A stretch of 45,970 nucleotides of DNA from Belnapia rosea (GTDB taxonomy: Bacteria > Pseudomonadota > Alphaproteobacteria > Acetobacterales > Acetobacteraceae): the NCBI RefSeq assembly GCF_900101615.1, contig NZ_FMZX01000013.1:1-45970 (forward strand). The letters run 5' to 3'. Below the pieces are notes generated by a model, which ran no database searches, was not told where the DNA came from, and saw nothing but the letters and a program-made list of their open reading frames with translations. Positions within the stretch are counted from its first letter, which is position 1; the number at the start of each line of letters is the position of its first letter. This document shows positions 9,313 through 17,116 of the stretch, in pieces. The position numbers and the translations under genes were made by a program.

Positions 9313-9861
9313 TCAGAAAATCGGCGGACCGTTCCGGACGAGATAGGGCCACGTCGCATCCTTGTCGGATATCGCCGTGATCGGCAGCGGCCAGGAAATG
9401 CCGAGCAGTGGGTCGTCGTAGCGGAGCCCTCCCTCGGATTGTGGCGCATAGGCCGCCGAGACGAGGTAGGATACCTCGGAATCATCAACCAGTGTCTGGA
9501 AGGAATGGGCGAAGCCGGGCGGGACATAGAGCTGCCTGCGGTTGTCCGCAGTGAGCTCGAATGCCTCATGCCGAAGATAGCTCGGCGAACCCGCGCGCAG
9601 GTCGACGATCACGTCGAGGACTGCGCCGCGGATGCAGCGGACCAGCTTCGCTTCCGTATGCGGCGCGCGCTGGAAATGCATCCCGCGCAAGGTTCCCGCC
9701 TTGGCCGATGTCGACATGTTCTGCTGGACGAAGTCCTGCGCCATGCCATGGGCCGCGAATTCCTCGCGGCACATCGTGCGTGCGAAGATGCCGCGCTCAT
9801 CGCCCCTGGGCTCGATCTCGATCAGCCAGGCGTCCTGAAGGGTGGTTTTATGGAAGATCAT
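9313..9861 (-). CDS. rfbC: dTDP-4-dehydrorhamnose 3,5-epimerase family protein
   Basis: A 182-residue cupin-fold sugar epimerase, the normal RfbC/RmlC length. Seen: EPRGDERGIFART near residues 17-29, TLRGMHFQ with the catalytic His62, VLDVIVDLRAGSPSY at 81-95 with the dyad Asp, and the C-terminal GGLRYDDPLLGISWP. In dTDP-rhamnose synthesis the family epimerises C3 and C5 of a 4-keto-6-deoxyhexose. No rmlA, rmlB or rmlD is nearby and the operon has a CDP-sugar enzyme (RfbF), so a CDP-linked 4-keto sugar is a plausible alternative substrate. Its ATG overlaps the end of the SAF-domain gene by four bases, which indicates coupled translation. Confidence 0.9.
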   Translation of the reverse strand: MIFHKTTLQDAWLIEIEPRGDERGIFARTMCREEFAAHGMAQDFVQQNMSTSAKAGTLRGMHFQRAPHTEAKLVRCIRGAVLDVIVDLRAGSPSYLRHEAFELTADNRRQLYVPPGFAHSFQTLVDDSEVSYLVSAAYAPQSEGGLRYDDPLLGISWPLPITAISDKDATWPYLVRNGPPIF

Positions 9862-11201
9862 GAGGCAATCCCGAATTCCTGCTTCGCCACCGGGAGCGGG
9901 AAGCGCGCTTCCTGTTCCGCGTAGAGCCTGTCGACCACACGGCCTGCCGGGATCTCGACATCCGCGAAGGTGAGGACACTGTCCTTCGCCACCGGCCGGA
10001 CAACCCGGCAGCCGAGCGCGATGCCAAGCGGCAGCAACCGGTCATGGGCAATGACCTCGCTGTTCTCGGCCACGCCATAAGCGTGGTAACCGCCGAATTC
10101 GGTGATGACGTCACCCGGCGAGAGATCGATCTTCGCCACCGCGATGACGCCGACCTCGGGTCCGCCCCGCGGCGCGAGAACGGCATCGCCGAACAGGGCT
10201 GCCCGGGCGATGGAGATCGGCACCTCGAAGTGGCAGAGGTGATAGGGCGTGTGGAAGCAGAAATAAGGGCCCGAGCCGAGCTTGTAGAGGTTCAGGAAAT
10301 GCCGCTGGCGCGGGTCGTCATGGGTGCCGAGGATGAAGACGCCAGGGCCCGGGCGGGCGCCGACGACATAATCGACGATCCCGGGACCTCCGGCCGACAG
10401 ATGATCGGCGAAGGCCGCCACGGTCTCCTCGAGCGGAACCAGCGGGGCATAGGGATCGCCGCCCGAGAAATCGGGGCCGATCATGCCGCGGCGCGCCACC
10501 TTGAAACCGGTGCCGTTCGCCACGATCGCCTGCTCGTAGGAGATCTTCGTGCCATCTGCGAAGGAGGCCACCATCGCCGGCTTCTGCCCCCAACGCTCCG
10601 CGAAGGGTTTCTGGGTGGTCGGGTTCCGGTAGGGGTCGTGCAGGCCCTTGATATTCCCGCATAGCACCGGCGTCACGCCGATGCTGCGCACGAACCGGTA
10701 GAGATTCATCTGCACGCCTGGCTGGTCGCCATCGGAGAAGCTGTAGATCACGCCCGCCGCATCGGCGCGCTGCTTCAGGATGGGGCCGACGGTTCCGTCC
10801 AGCTCGGCATTCATCTGGACCACATGCTTGCCGGCCGTGATGGCCGCCAGCACGACCTCCGCCGCATAGTCGACGGAGCCGGTGACCTCGACGACGACAT
10901 CGATGCCATCGGCACCGGCGAGGCCCACCGCGTCCTCCGTCACCGCCGGCTGGCCGCGGGCGATGGCGGCATCGATCGCGGCCCGGCCGTCGCAGATGGC
11001 AGGCTCGATCCCCAGCACGGTGAAGGCTTCGATCGCCTTGCCGATATGCCGGTTGGCGACCGCGGCGACCCGCATGCCGGGCGTCGAGGTCACGATCTGG
11101 CGGATGATGGCGGCGCCCTGGAATCCGGCCCCCACGATCCCGACCTGGATGGGCCGGCCTTCGGCCTCACGGCGGGCCAGTGCAGTGTCAACGATGATCA
11201 A
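9858..11201 (-). CDS. Homoserine-dehydrogenase-like oxidoreductase with C-terminal SAF domain
   Basis: A 447-residue two-part protein. The N-terminal Rossmann domain has VGIVGAGFQGAAIIRQI (about residues 19-35), and the first half resembles homoserine dehydrogenase NAD-binding domains. The middle includes NIKGLHDPYRNPTTQKPFA. The last ~100 residues, from about VAKIDLSPGDVITEFGGYHA, form a SAF-type domain like those of antifreeze-related and sialic acid synthase proteins. Such proteins recur in surface-sugar clusters next to RfbF-like enzymes; their reaction is poorly defined, probably NAD(P)-dependent redox on a sugar nucleotide or its acyl branch. AAAGGAAG lies seven bases before the ATG. 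Confidence 0.85.
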   Translation of the reverse strand: MIIVDTALARREAEGRPIQVGIVGAGFQGAAIIRQIVTSTPGMRVAAVANRHIGKAIEAFTVLGIEPAICDGRAAIDAAIARGQPAVTEDAVGLAGADGIDVVVEVTGSVDYAAEVVLAAITAGKHVVQMNAELDGTVGPILKQRADAAGVIYSFSDGDQPGVQMNLYRFVRSIGVTPVLCGNIKGLHDPYRNPTTQKPFAERWGQKPAMVASFADGTKISYEQAIVANGTGFKVARRGMIGPDFSGGDPYAPLVPLEETVAAFADHLSAGGPGIVDYVVGARPGPGVFILGTHDDPRQRHFLNLYKLGSGPYFCFHTPYHLCHFEVPISIARAALFGDAVLAPRGGPEVGVIAVAKIDLSPGDVITEFGGYHAYGVAENSEVIAHDRLLPLGIALGCRVVRPVAKDSVLTFADVEIPAGRVVDRLYAEQEARFPLPVAKQEFGIAS

Positions 11202-11243
11202 GTGTCTTCCTTTCGGTCGCCAGGCCGGCTGGACGCTGCAGTG

Positions 11244-12014
11244 TTACCAAATCTTCCACGGTGCGCCGGAAGCCCACTGGGCTTCGAGGATCTGCTTGTC
11301 GCGCAGCGAGTCCATGCTCTGCCAGTAGCCGTCATGGACATAGCTGCCGAGCTTGCCGCGCTCGACCATCCGCTGCATCGGCTCCGCCTCGAAGACAGTA
11401 TCGTCGTCGTCGATCAGGTCGAGCATCTGCGGCTCGCAGACGAAGAAGCCGCCATTGATCAGGCCGCCATCGGCGACGCCCTTCTCGCGGAAGCCCTTCA
11501 CTTCGGTGAGGTCCTCGCTCAGCCGCAACGCACCGTAGCGGCCCGGCTGGACGACGGCGGTCAGCGTGCACCAGGCATCGGTGCTGGCATGCTTGGCGAT
11601 GAGCCGCTTCATGTTGACGTCGCTCAGGCCATCACCATAGGTCAGGCAGAAGCGCTCATCCTCCAGGAAGCGGCGGGCGCGCAGGATGCGGCCGCCCGTC
11701 ATCGTCGCATCGCCGGTGTTGAGCACGGTCACCCGCCAGTCGTCGCCCATGGCCTCGAACCAATCGACCCGGCCGGAGCTCAGGTCGATGCTGAAATCGC
11801 ACTGGCTCGCACGATAGCGCAGGAAATAGTCCTTGATATAATCGACCTTGTAGCCGCCAAGGATCACGAAATCCCTCATGCCGTAATGGGCATAGAGCTT
11901 CATGATGTGCCACATGATCGGCTTGCCGCCGATCTCCACCATCGGCTTGGGCCTGATGGCCGTTTCTTCGCTCAGGCGCGTGCCAAGGCCACCCGCCAGC
12001 AATGCCACCTTCAT
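11244..12014 (-). CDS. rfbF: Glucose-1-phosphate cytidylyltransferase
   Basis: Nucleotidyltransferase of 256 residues that makes CDP-glucose from glucose-1-phosphate and CTP, the entry step to CDP-linked deoxysugars. Seen: the GGLGTRLSEET signature at residues 8-18, RPKPMVEIGGKPIMWHIM, the CLTYGDGLSDV metal/substrate block, and the C-terminal VHDGYWQSMDSLRDK. Length and motifs agree well with RfbF/DdhA. AAGGAA lies seven bases before the start. The usual partners RfbG (CDP-glucose 4,6-dehydratase) and RfbH are not in this window. Confidence 0.95.
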   Translation of the reverse strand: MKVALLAGGLGTRLSEETAIRPKPMVEIGGKPIMWHIMKLYAHYGMRDFVILGGYKVDYIKDYFLRYRASQCDFSIDLSSGRVDWFEAMGDDWRVTVLNTGDATMTGGRILRARRFLEDERFCLTYGDGLSDVNMKRLIAKHASTDAWCTLTAVVQPGRYGALRLSEDLTEVKGFREKGVADGGLINGGFFVCEPQMLDLIDDDDTVFEAEPMQRMVERGKLGSYVHDGYWQSMDSLRDKQILEAQWASGAPWKIW

Positions 12015-12121
12015 CCGCCTGTTCCTTCAACGAGACTGCGACAGCAAGCCCGGGCCGGAGCGCGTTCCGTTCGCATGGTTCACGGAAGCCGCCCCAGCGT
12101 GTTGTTTGATCGAGTCATCAC

Positions 12122-12151
12122 CTCCGATCGGGTGGGTCCACCCGATCGGAG
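12122..12151. repeat. 30-bp near-perfect palindrome in the sugar operon
   Basis: Arms CTCCGATCGGGTGG (12122-12135) and CCACCCGATCGGAG (12138-12151) are exact inverted copies around a two-base centre, so RNA would fold with a slightly larger loop. It starts six bases past the stop of the upstream extended SDR gene and 107 bases before rfbF. No U-run follows on the transcribed strand. It could attenuate or stabilise the operon mRNA, or be an extragenic palindrome. Confidence 0.7.
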
Positions 12152-12157
12152 CTTGCC

Positions 12158-13198
12158 CTAGCGCCAGGCCAGGTCATCCGAGAGGCGGCCCTGCTGGATG
12201 TGGTTCTGCAGGACCTGCAGCCGCATCAGAGGGGAGTTGCGGAAGCTGGCATCGGCGAAGCCCATCTCCTTGAGCCCGGCGACCAATTCCTCGATCGATT
12301 GGGCCAGGGTGACCCTCGGCTGATGCTCCGGTGCCAACTCAGCGTAGCGGCCGAAATCGACCTTGTAGGACCGGCTGTCGGCCGGGGCGGCCGTGTTGAT
12401 GCTGACGCTCGTACCCGGCACCGCCGCGGCGACAGCCGCGGCCAGATCCTTGACCTGGTAGTTGCGGTCATTCGAGCCGGCATTGACGACGAGCAGGCGC
12501 CCGCCCTGGTCCGACGAACGGGTCGCGGCCCATTCGATCGCCAGCGCCATGTCCTTCACGTCGATCAGTGGCCGCCATGGCGTCCCGTCGCTCAGGACGC
12601 TGATCTCACCACGGGCGAGCGCGCAGGCGGCGAAGTCATTCAGCACCAGGTCGAGCCGAAGCCGGTCTGACATGCCGCAGGCCGTGGCGAAGCGGAGGCA
12701 GGTGATGGTCATGTCGCCCTCGACATGCCGCAGCGCCAGCTCGGTGCCGATCTTCGAGACGGCATAGGCCGTGACCGGGTTGACCGGATCCTCCTCCGTC
12801 CGCGCGCCACCGGCTGCGACGCCGTAGACGCTGCAGCTCGAGGCGAAGACGAAGTTGCGCACCCCCGCCTTGGCGGCCGCCTGCGCCAGTGCCGCGGAGG
12901 CGTCCTGGTTGATCTGCCGGGTGACAGCCTCGAACTTGTTCCCCATCGGGTCGTTCGAGATGGCCGCGAGGTGGATGACCGCGTCGCATCCGCTCAGCAG
13001 CGAGGTGTCGATGCTGCGGACATCGCCATAGCTTTGCCGATCGAGCAGGCGTTCCGGCAGTTGCGCGGCATTGGTCAGGCAATGCGCGAAATAGGCATTG
13101 TCGTAGCCATGCAGGTAAGCATCAGGAAAACGGCGCCGGAGGTGCCGCACCACGGCGGGCCCCACGTAACCCATATTGCCCGTGATCAAGAATTTCAT
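12158..13198 (-). CDS. NAD-dependent epimerase/dehydratase (extended SDR)
   Basis: A 346-residue extended short-chain dehydrogenase acting on sugar nucleotides. Seen: the TGNMGYVGP nucleotide-binding loop at residues 6-14, HLAAISNDP, SSCSVYG at 120-126, the catalytic pair Y145 and K149 in YAVSK, and LRFATACGMS. Members of this group perform 4-epimerisation or 4,6-dehydration with bound NAD. It is the first gene of the minus-strand sugar operon. It could supply the missing CDP-glucose 4,6-dehydratase step, but its opening sequence is not that of RfbG. GAGGTGG lies just before the ATG. Confidence 0.9.
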   Translation of the reverse strand: MKFLITGNMGYVGPAVVRHLRRRFPDAYLHGYDNAYFAHCLTNAAQLPERLLDRQSYGDVRSIDTSLLSGCDAVIHLAAISNDPMGNKFEAVTRQINQDASAALAQAAAKAGVRNFVFASSCSVYGVAAGGARTEEDPVNPVTAYAVSKIGTELALRHVEGDMTITCLRFATACGMSDRLRLDLVLNDFAACALARGEISVLSDGTPWRPLIDVKDMALAIEWAATRSSDQGGRLLVVNAGSNDRNYQVKDLAAAVAAAVPGTSVSINTAAPADSRSYKVDFGRYAELAPEHQPRVTLAQSIEELVAGLKEMGFADASFRNSPLMRLQVLQNHIQQGRLSDDLAWR

Positions 13199-13379
13199 GA
13201 GCCCACCTCAGCTTGCCCGCCTACCGGCTATATCGGGACGTCAATTTCCACGGCCGATGTCGATCCTGGGCACTACTTCGCTGAACTCCACATGTTATTA
13301 TACCCGTGGACAGGCGCATTCCTGCACACCGGACCATGTGAACCATCTATAGCGTCAGCGCCCACTCTCAACCATTGCC

Positions 13380-13399
13380 TTAATAACGATACTTATTAA
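13380..13399. promoter_or_regulatory. AT-rich inverted repeat upstream of the sugar operon
   Basis: TTAATAA (13380-13386) and TTATTAA (13393-13399) are exact inverted copies around CGATAC. It lies about 180 bases before the first gene of the minus-strand sugar operon, inside an AT-rich stretch. Such a site could be an operator or part of a promoter; no regulator can be assigned. Confidence 0.4.
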
Positions 13400-13565
13400 A
13401 TCGCTATCGCCAACAAACAAACCCGTTATCGTTTTAGGCCGTTATTCGCGATCGCGGACACTCACAATTGAGCACGCGCGGCGACTCGCTGATGAGGGCA
13501 ATACTTGGAGCATGGGCGCCAACACAATAACCACGGCGCTGACGTTGCTGTGGGCAGGCGCACCG

Positions 13566-13582
13566 CCCCCCCCCCCCCCCCC
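13566..13582. repeat. Homopolymer tract of 17 C
   Basis: Seventeen consecutive C residues in a noncoding region between two surface-glycan transcription units. Tracts of this length are prone to slipped-strand length change. No convincing reading frame spans it, so any effect would be on transcription. Confidence 0.9.
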
Positions 13583-13846
13583 GCGTCGCCAGCCGGTCGG
13601 CGTTTCCGTCCCCGATACGCCGTTTAGCAGGCATCGGCTCGGGAGGAGGACATTCCTGACGCCCGACCAGCGGCCCATCCTGTCTGCCCTCCACTTGAGC
13701 TTACGGACCCGTTGCCCTGTGGCAACTCGGCGCCGGCATTCCCATCAGCCCAGAGATTCGCCGTGCTTTTCCCGACAAGGTCCGTCACAGAAGAACTGCG
13801 GATTGCGCTCCTACTTGTCGGCAAGCATAAACCAAAAGGTTGAAAA

Positions 13847-13916
13847 ATTTTCCCGAAAATGCTCTTTTGGTAAATACACTTCATGGGATTTTTTTGAGGG
13901 TTTGAAACTATTTCAA
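13847..13916. repeat. AT-rich island with two inverted repeats
   Basis: ATTTT/AAAAT around CCCG (13847-13860) and TTGAAA/TTTCAA around CTA (13902-13916) lie in a roughly 90-base AT-rich island with T runs. They could be operator-like sites or transcription-end structures. The contrast with the surrounding GC-rich DNA is visible by eye. Confidence 0.45.
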
Positions 13917-14393
13917 TTTTCTCAATGAACGGTGAGCGCACGGCGTTGCGAGATCACTTCGATGCCGGTTTCTGCGATAGACGAAACATAAGGGAGTCGA
14001 TCCGGCACTCTGGTCCACTGGGCTCGGAGGTTCGGAAGTGGCAGTGGTGTCCGGGAAACAAACAATGAGCACGACATTTCGTCATTCATTGAGAACGGTT
14101 CGGCATGAGCGATGGAACCTCGCGGGCCGGACGCTGTGTGATGTCAAGGGCCAGAGTAAAGCGGACAAACATGACAGGAGCGTCACCTCCTGCCCGGCCC
14201 TCCGCGTTGCGTGACAGCTACATGCAGGGAATCGCGAATTTGACCTGCATTACTTCATGTAACGCATTTGTTGGCACCACAACCGGATAAGCCGGCTGGT
14301 CCTTTCTCTGATGTCAGATCATTGTCGCCGACGACACGAATGCTGGCTTTGTGTCGGATTGATGGCAAACGGAAATCGCCGGCGGAGGCTGAC

Positions 14394-15443
14394 ATGATGC
14401 CCAGGGTCTGTGCGGTAGTGCTCACCTATAACCGGCGGGAGCTGCTGGACGAGTGCCTGCGGAGCATCGCCGCGCAGAGCCATGTCTGCGATCGTGTCAT
14501 CGTCGTGGACAATGCAAGCACCGATGGCACGGCCGAGATGCTGGCGGAGTGCTGGCGGTCCAAGGTCGATGCGCATGTGCTCGAGCAGAACATCGGCGCG
14601 GCCGGCGGCTTCAACCTCGGCATGCGCCTTGCCTATCGGACAGGGGCCGATTACATCTGGGTCATGGATGACGACGTCATGCCGGAGCCGGATGCACTGG
14701 AAAAGCTCCTGGCGGCGGCGAGCGTGCTGGCGAGCCGGAACATCGCTCCGTCCTTCCTCACCTCGATCCTGCGCTCTCCGGTCGGGCACCTGACCAATGT
14801 ACCGGAGATCGACCGGCACACGAACCCGCTGCAGTACGAGAACTGGCCCGACCTGCTCGACCACAAGCTGGTGCCGGTCATCCGCGCGGCGCTGGCCTCC
14901 AACCTGCTGCCGCGCAGCACGCTGGAGCAGTACGGCTTGCCGATCGCCGACATGTTCATCTGGGGCGAGGACACGGAATTCACGCTGCGCGTCGCGCAAG
15001 ACCGCCCCGGCTTTATCGTCGGCGACAGCCGCGCGGTGCATGTCCGTCAGCTGGCCGGGGTGCTCGACATCCGCACCGAGCGGAACCCGGCGCGGGTTGC
15101 CTATCACTTCTACAGGATCCGAAACGATGTGTTCCTGAAGCGTCGCTTCGAAGGACCCCGCGCGGTTGCCCGGCTGATCCGCCGGCAGGTGAAGCTGGCG
15201 GTGCAGCTGTGCCAGGCGCAGGAATTCGCCAGGGCCCGCATCGTGCTGCGCGGAGTTCTGGCAGGCCTATCCTTCAACCCGTCGATCGAGGCGGCGGATG
15301 CGCCTTTCACCATGGCCAGCGTGAGGCAAATGGCGGAGCCGGAGGCCGATCTGGCGCTGGCCTCGGCCGAAGCCACTGCCCCCGCCAAGCTGGCGCCGGA
15401 ACAGGAACAGGCCTTTCCGAACGACCTCCGGCCGGCGGTCTGA
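14394..15443 (+). CDS. Family 2 glycosyltransferase
   Basis: A 349-residue GT-A fold glycosyltransferase. The frame is open further upstream, but the start at 14394 has GGAGG six bases before it and gives the normal family opening PRVCAVVLTYNRRELL. Seen: VDNASTDGT, the DDD metal-binding motif at residues 92-94 (VMDDDVMPEPD), and GEDTEF near 191-196 with the likely catalytic acidic pair. It resembles rhamnosyl- and galactofuranosyl-transferases that use inverting chemistry. The last ~60 residues are Ala/Glu-rich and probably flexible. With the sugar-nucleotide operon across the noncoding gap, it likely builds a surface glycan. It converges on modA. Confidence 0.9.
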   Translation: MMPRVCAVVLTYNRRELLDECLRSIAAQSHVCDRVIVVDNASTDGTAEMLAECWRSKVDAHVLEQNIGAAGGFNLGMRLAYRTGADYIWVMDDDVMPEPDALEKLLAAASVLASRNIAPSFLTSILRSPVGHLTNVPEIDRHTNPLQYENWPDLLDHKLVPVIRAALASNLLPRSTLEQYGLPIADMFIWGEDTEFTLRVAQDRPGFIVGDSRAVHVRQLAGVLDIRTERNPARVAYHFYRIRNDVFLKRRFEGPRAVARLIRRQVKLAVQLCQAQEFARARIVLRGVLAGLSFNPSIEAADAPFTMASVRQMAEPEADLALASAEATAPAKLAPEQEQAFPNDLRPAV

Positions 15444-15491
15444 TCCCACATCCCGCGGTAGCCCCGGCAGCGCACCGCCGCAGACCAGGTT

Positions 15492-15511
15492 GCGGGCCTC
15501 AAGGGGCCCGC
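15492..15511. terminator. Hairpin between convergent glycosyltransferase and modA
   Basis: GCGGGCC (15492-15498) and GGCCCGC (15505-15511) form a perfect stem with a six-base loop that includes the modA stop codon. No U-run follows. It may end transcription from either side. Confidence 0.4.
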
Positions 15512-16281
15512 AGGATGAAGCCGAAGCGCTGCCAGCTCGGCGCCGCCTCGGCCCCGGCGAGGAAGGCCAGCAGTGCCCGCGCCTGCGGGTGCCCGGCCCC
15601 GCGGCTGGTGAGGGCGAAGGGATAGGTAATGACCGGGTGGCTCTCGCCCGGGAAGGTGCCGATGACCTTCACCCCGCGGCTCAAGGCCGCATCCGTCGCA
15701 TAGACGATGCCGAGCGGAGCCTCGCCCCGCTCCACCAGCAGCAGGGCGGAGCGGACATTGTCGGCCCGCGCCATCCGCGGCGCGATGGCAGCCCATTGGC
15801 CCATCCAGCCGAGCGCCGCCTGGGCGTAGCGGCCGACCGGCACATGCGCCGGGTCGCCGGTGGCGAGCCGCCCCTGCGGGCCGAGCCATGCGGCGAGATC
15901 CGTGTCACGGCCAAGCCGCACATGCGCCTGCGCCGCGCTGGCCGGTGCCACCAGCACTAGCGCATTGCCGAGCGGGCTGACCCGCGTGCTGGTCTCGATG
16001 AGCCGGCGCTCGACCAGATAGTCCATCCAGGGTTCGTCGGCGCTCATGAAGAGATCGGCCGGGGCACCCTGCTCGATCTGCCGCGCCAGTGCCGAGGAGG
16101 CGGCGAAGGAGAGGCGGAGCAGGGCATGGCCCGGCGCCGCGGCGCGCCAGGCCGGCTCCAGCGCCCGCAACGCATCCTGCAGCGAGGCGGCGGCGAAGAC
16201 GGTGATGGATGGCGCCTCCTGCGCGCGCGACGAGGCAGGCATGGCGAGGAGCGGAAGGGCGAGGAGCGGGCGGCGGCGCAT
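15499..16281 (-). CDS. modA: Molybdate-binding protein ModA
   Basis: Periplasmic receptor of the molybdate ABC transporter, 260 residues. A leader (RRRPLLALPLLAMPASSRAQ) is followed by the ModA core: ITVFAAASLQDAL, LSFAASSALARQIEQGAPAD, LFMSADEPWMDYL, NALVLVAP and GIVYATDA. These match the oxyanion-binding residues of the family (Ser in AAASL and SSALA, Tyr in VYATDA). The permease (modB) and ATPase (modC) are absent on both sides, so it must work with components encoded elsewhere. It is the second gene after a ModE-box-like promoter. Confidence 0.93.
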   Translation of the reverse strand: MRRRPLLALPLLAMPASSRAQEAPSITVFAAASLQDALRALEPAWRAAAPGHALLRLSFAASSALARQIEQGAPADLFMSADEPWMDYLVERRLIETSTRVSPLGNALVLVAPASAAQAHVRLGRDTDLAAWLGPQGRLATGDPAHVPVGRYAQAALGWMGQWAAIAPRMARADNVRSALLLVERGEAPLGIVYATDAALSRGVKVIGTFPGESHPVITYPFALTSRGAGHPQARALLAFLAGAEAAPSWQRFGFILRAP

Positions 16282-16296
16282 GGGCGTCCCCGGCGG

Positions 16297-16704
16297 TCAG
16301 TGCGGCCGAAGCGGCGCTGGCCGCTGCGTGGCGGCATCCGCCATGGCCGCCAGCCGCTCCGGCGGCAGCACAAAGGAGACGGCGAAGCCATCCTCGGTGG
16401 AGAGGGTGAGGATGCGGCGGGCGCCGTCCGGCGTCGCTTCCAGCCGCCAGTCACCGAGCGGATAGACCAGGCGCAGGCTGGGGTCCCGGTAACGGCGGCG
16501 CAGCGCCTCGGCGGCGAGGGCAGGCAGCGTCATCACCAGCTGGGCCAGGCATTCGGCCGGCAGGGTGACATCGGCGGGCAGGCCGGCGGCATCGAGCAGG
16601 CCAAGGCGGATGCGGGCGCCGTCCGCCTCGATCCCGCAATCGCGGAGGGAGGCGCCGCGGATCTCGCGGGATTCGCCCAGGGCCTTGCCGGTCGGGTCGG
16701 GCAT
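16297..16704 (-). CDS. Hypothetical protein in the molybdate operon
   Basis: A 135-residue soluble protein with no signal peptide and no motif I recognise. It contains CLAQLVMTLPALAAEALRRR and an ending DGFAVSFVLPPERLAAM that looks like a compact alpha/beta domain. CAGGAG lies six bases before the ATG, which supports the start. It is the first gene downstream of the ModE-box-like site and ends 15 bases before modA, so co-regulation with molybdate uptake is likely. Its role is unknown. Confidence 0.75.
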   Translation of the reverse strand: MPDPTGKALGESREIRGASLRDCGIEADGARIRLGLLDAAGLPADVTLPAECLAQLVMTLPALAAEALRRRYRDPSLRLVYPLGDWRLEATPDGARRILTLSTEDGFAVSFVLPPERLAAMADAATQRPAPLRPH

Positions 16705-16729
16705 GCGCGTCTCCTGGCTGCTGCGGGGA

Positions 16730-16754
16730 CGCTATAGCCATTCGATTATAACGA
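16730..16754 (-). promoter_or_regulatory. ModE-box-like operator overlapping a promoter
   Basis: CGCTATA (16730-16736) and TATAACGA (16747-16754) form an inverted repeat of type CGnTATA-N10-TATAnCG, close to the ModE box known from molybdate operons. Read on the minus strand it contains TATAAT, a consensus -10 hexamer. It lies 26 bases before the hypothetical gene that leads into modA and just past the end of the ModE-like gene. Molybdate-bound ModE would be expected to repress from here. Confidence 0.65.
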
Positions 16755-16757
16755 CAA

Positions 16758-17105
16758 TCACCCCTCGCCCGGCGCGCCCTCCTCCCGCTGCGCCTCGCGC
16801 TGGGCCGCGGCCTCCACAGTGCGGTAGCGGGCGATGAGGGCGTGGCCGGCCGCGGTCAGCGTCGCCCCGCCGCCGCGCTGGCCGCCCGGCGCACGGGTCA
16901 CCGCCGCGGTGCCGAGTGCCGCGTCCAGCGCCTCCACCAGGCCCCAGGCGCGTGGATAGGACATGCCCAGGGCGCGCGCCGCACCGGCGATGGAGCCGGC
17001 CTCAGCGATCGCCTCCAGCAGCGCGATCTTGCCGGGGCCGACCCGGCCGCCCGAGGGCAGGTCGAGCCGGATGCTGACGCGCAATGGCGATCGGGCAGGG
17101 TCCAA
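16758..17105 (-). CDS. modE: ModE-type winged-helix regulator without molybdate-binding domain
   Basis: About 115 residues corresponding to the N-terminal DNA-binding domain of ModE: SIRLDLPSGGRVGPGKIALL, then EAIAEAGSIAGAARALGMSY and PRAWGLVEALD, then GGQRGGGATLTAAGHALIARY. The C-terminal TOBE (Mop) domains that bind molybdate in full ModE are absent; the chain ends in a charged Glu/Arg tail. The start is uncertain because no ATG or GTG is available. TTG at 17105, 12 bases after the SDR stop, is the longest clean choice, and TTG at 17084 is also possible. It sits directly upstream of the ModE-box-like site. Confidence 0.85.
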   Translation of the reverse strand: MDPARSPLRVSIRLDLPSGGRVGPGKIALLEAIAEAGSIAGAARALGMSYPRAWGLVEALDAALGTAAVTRAPGGQRGGGATLTAAGHALIARYRTVEAAAQREAQREEGAPGEG

Positions 17106-17116
17106 GGGTGGCGTGG

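Larger units (their letters stand above)
13199..14393. other. 1.2-kb noncoding region between sugar operon and glycosyltransferase
   Basis: No reading frame here looks like a protein; the frames across it are low-complexity or change composition abruptly. It contains an AT-rich inverted repeat (13380-13399), a 17-base C run (13566-13582) and an AT-rich island (about 13835-13925). It must hold promoters for the divergent sugar operon and glycosyltransferase. The base composition is clearly lower in GC than the flanks, consistent with imported or decayed DNA. Confidence 0.6.

Noticed and set aside
13512-13928. A 138-residue frame spanning the C tract.
   Set aside because: It contains a poly-Pro run created by the homopolymer and has no recognisable protein content; an indel in the tract would change it completely.
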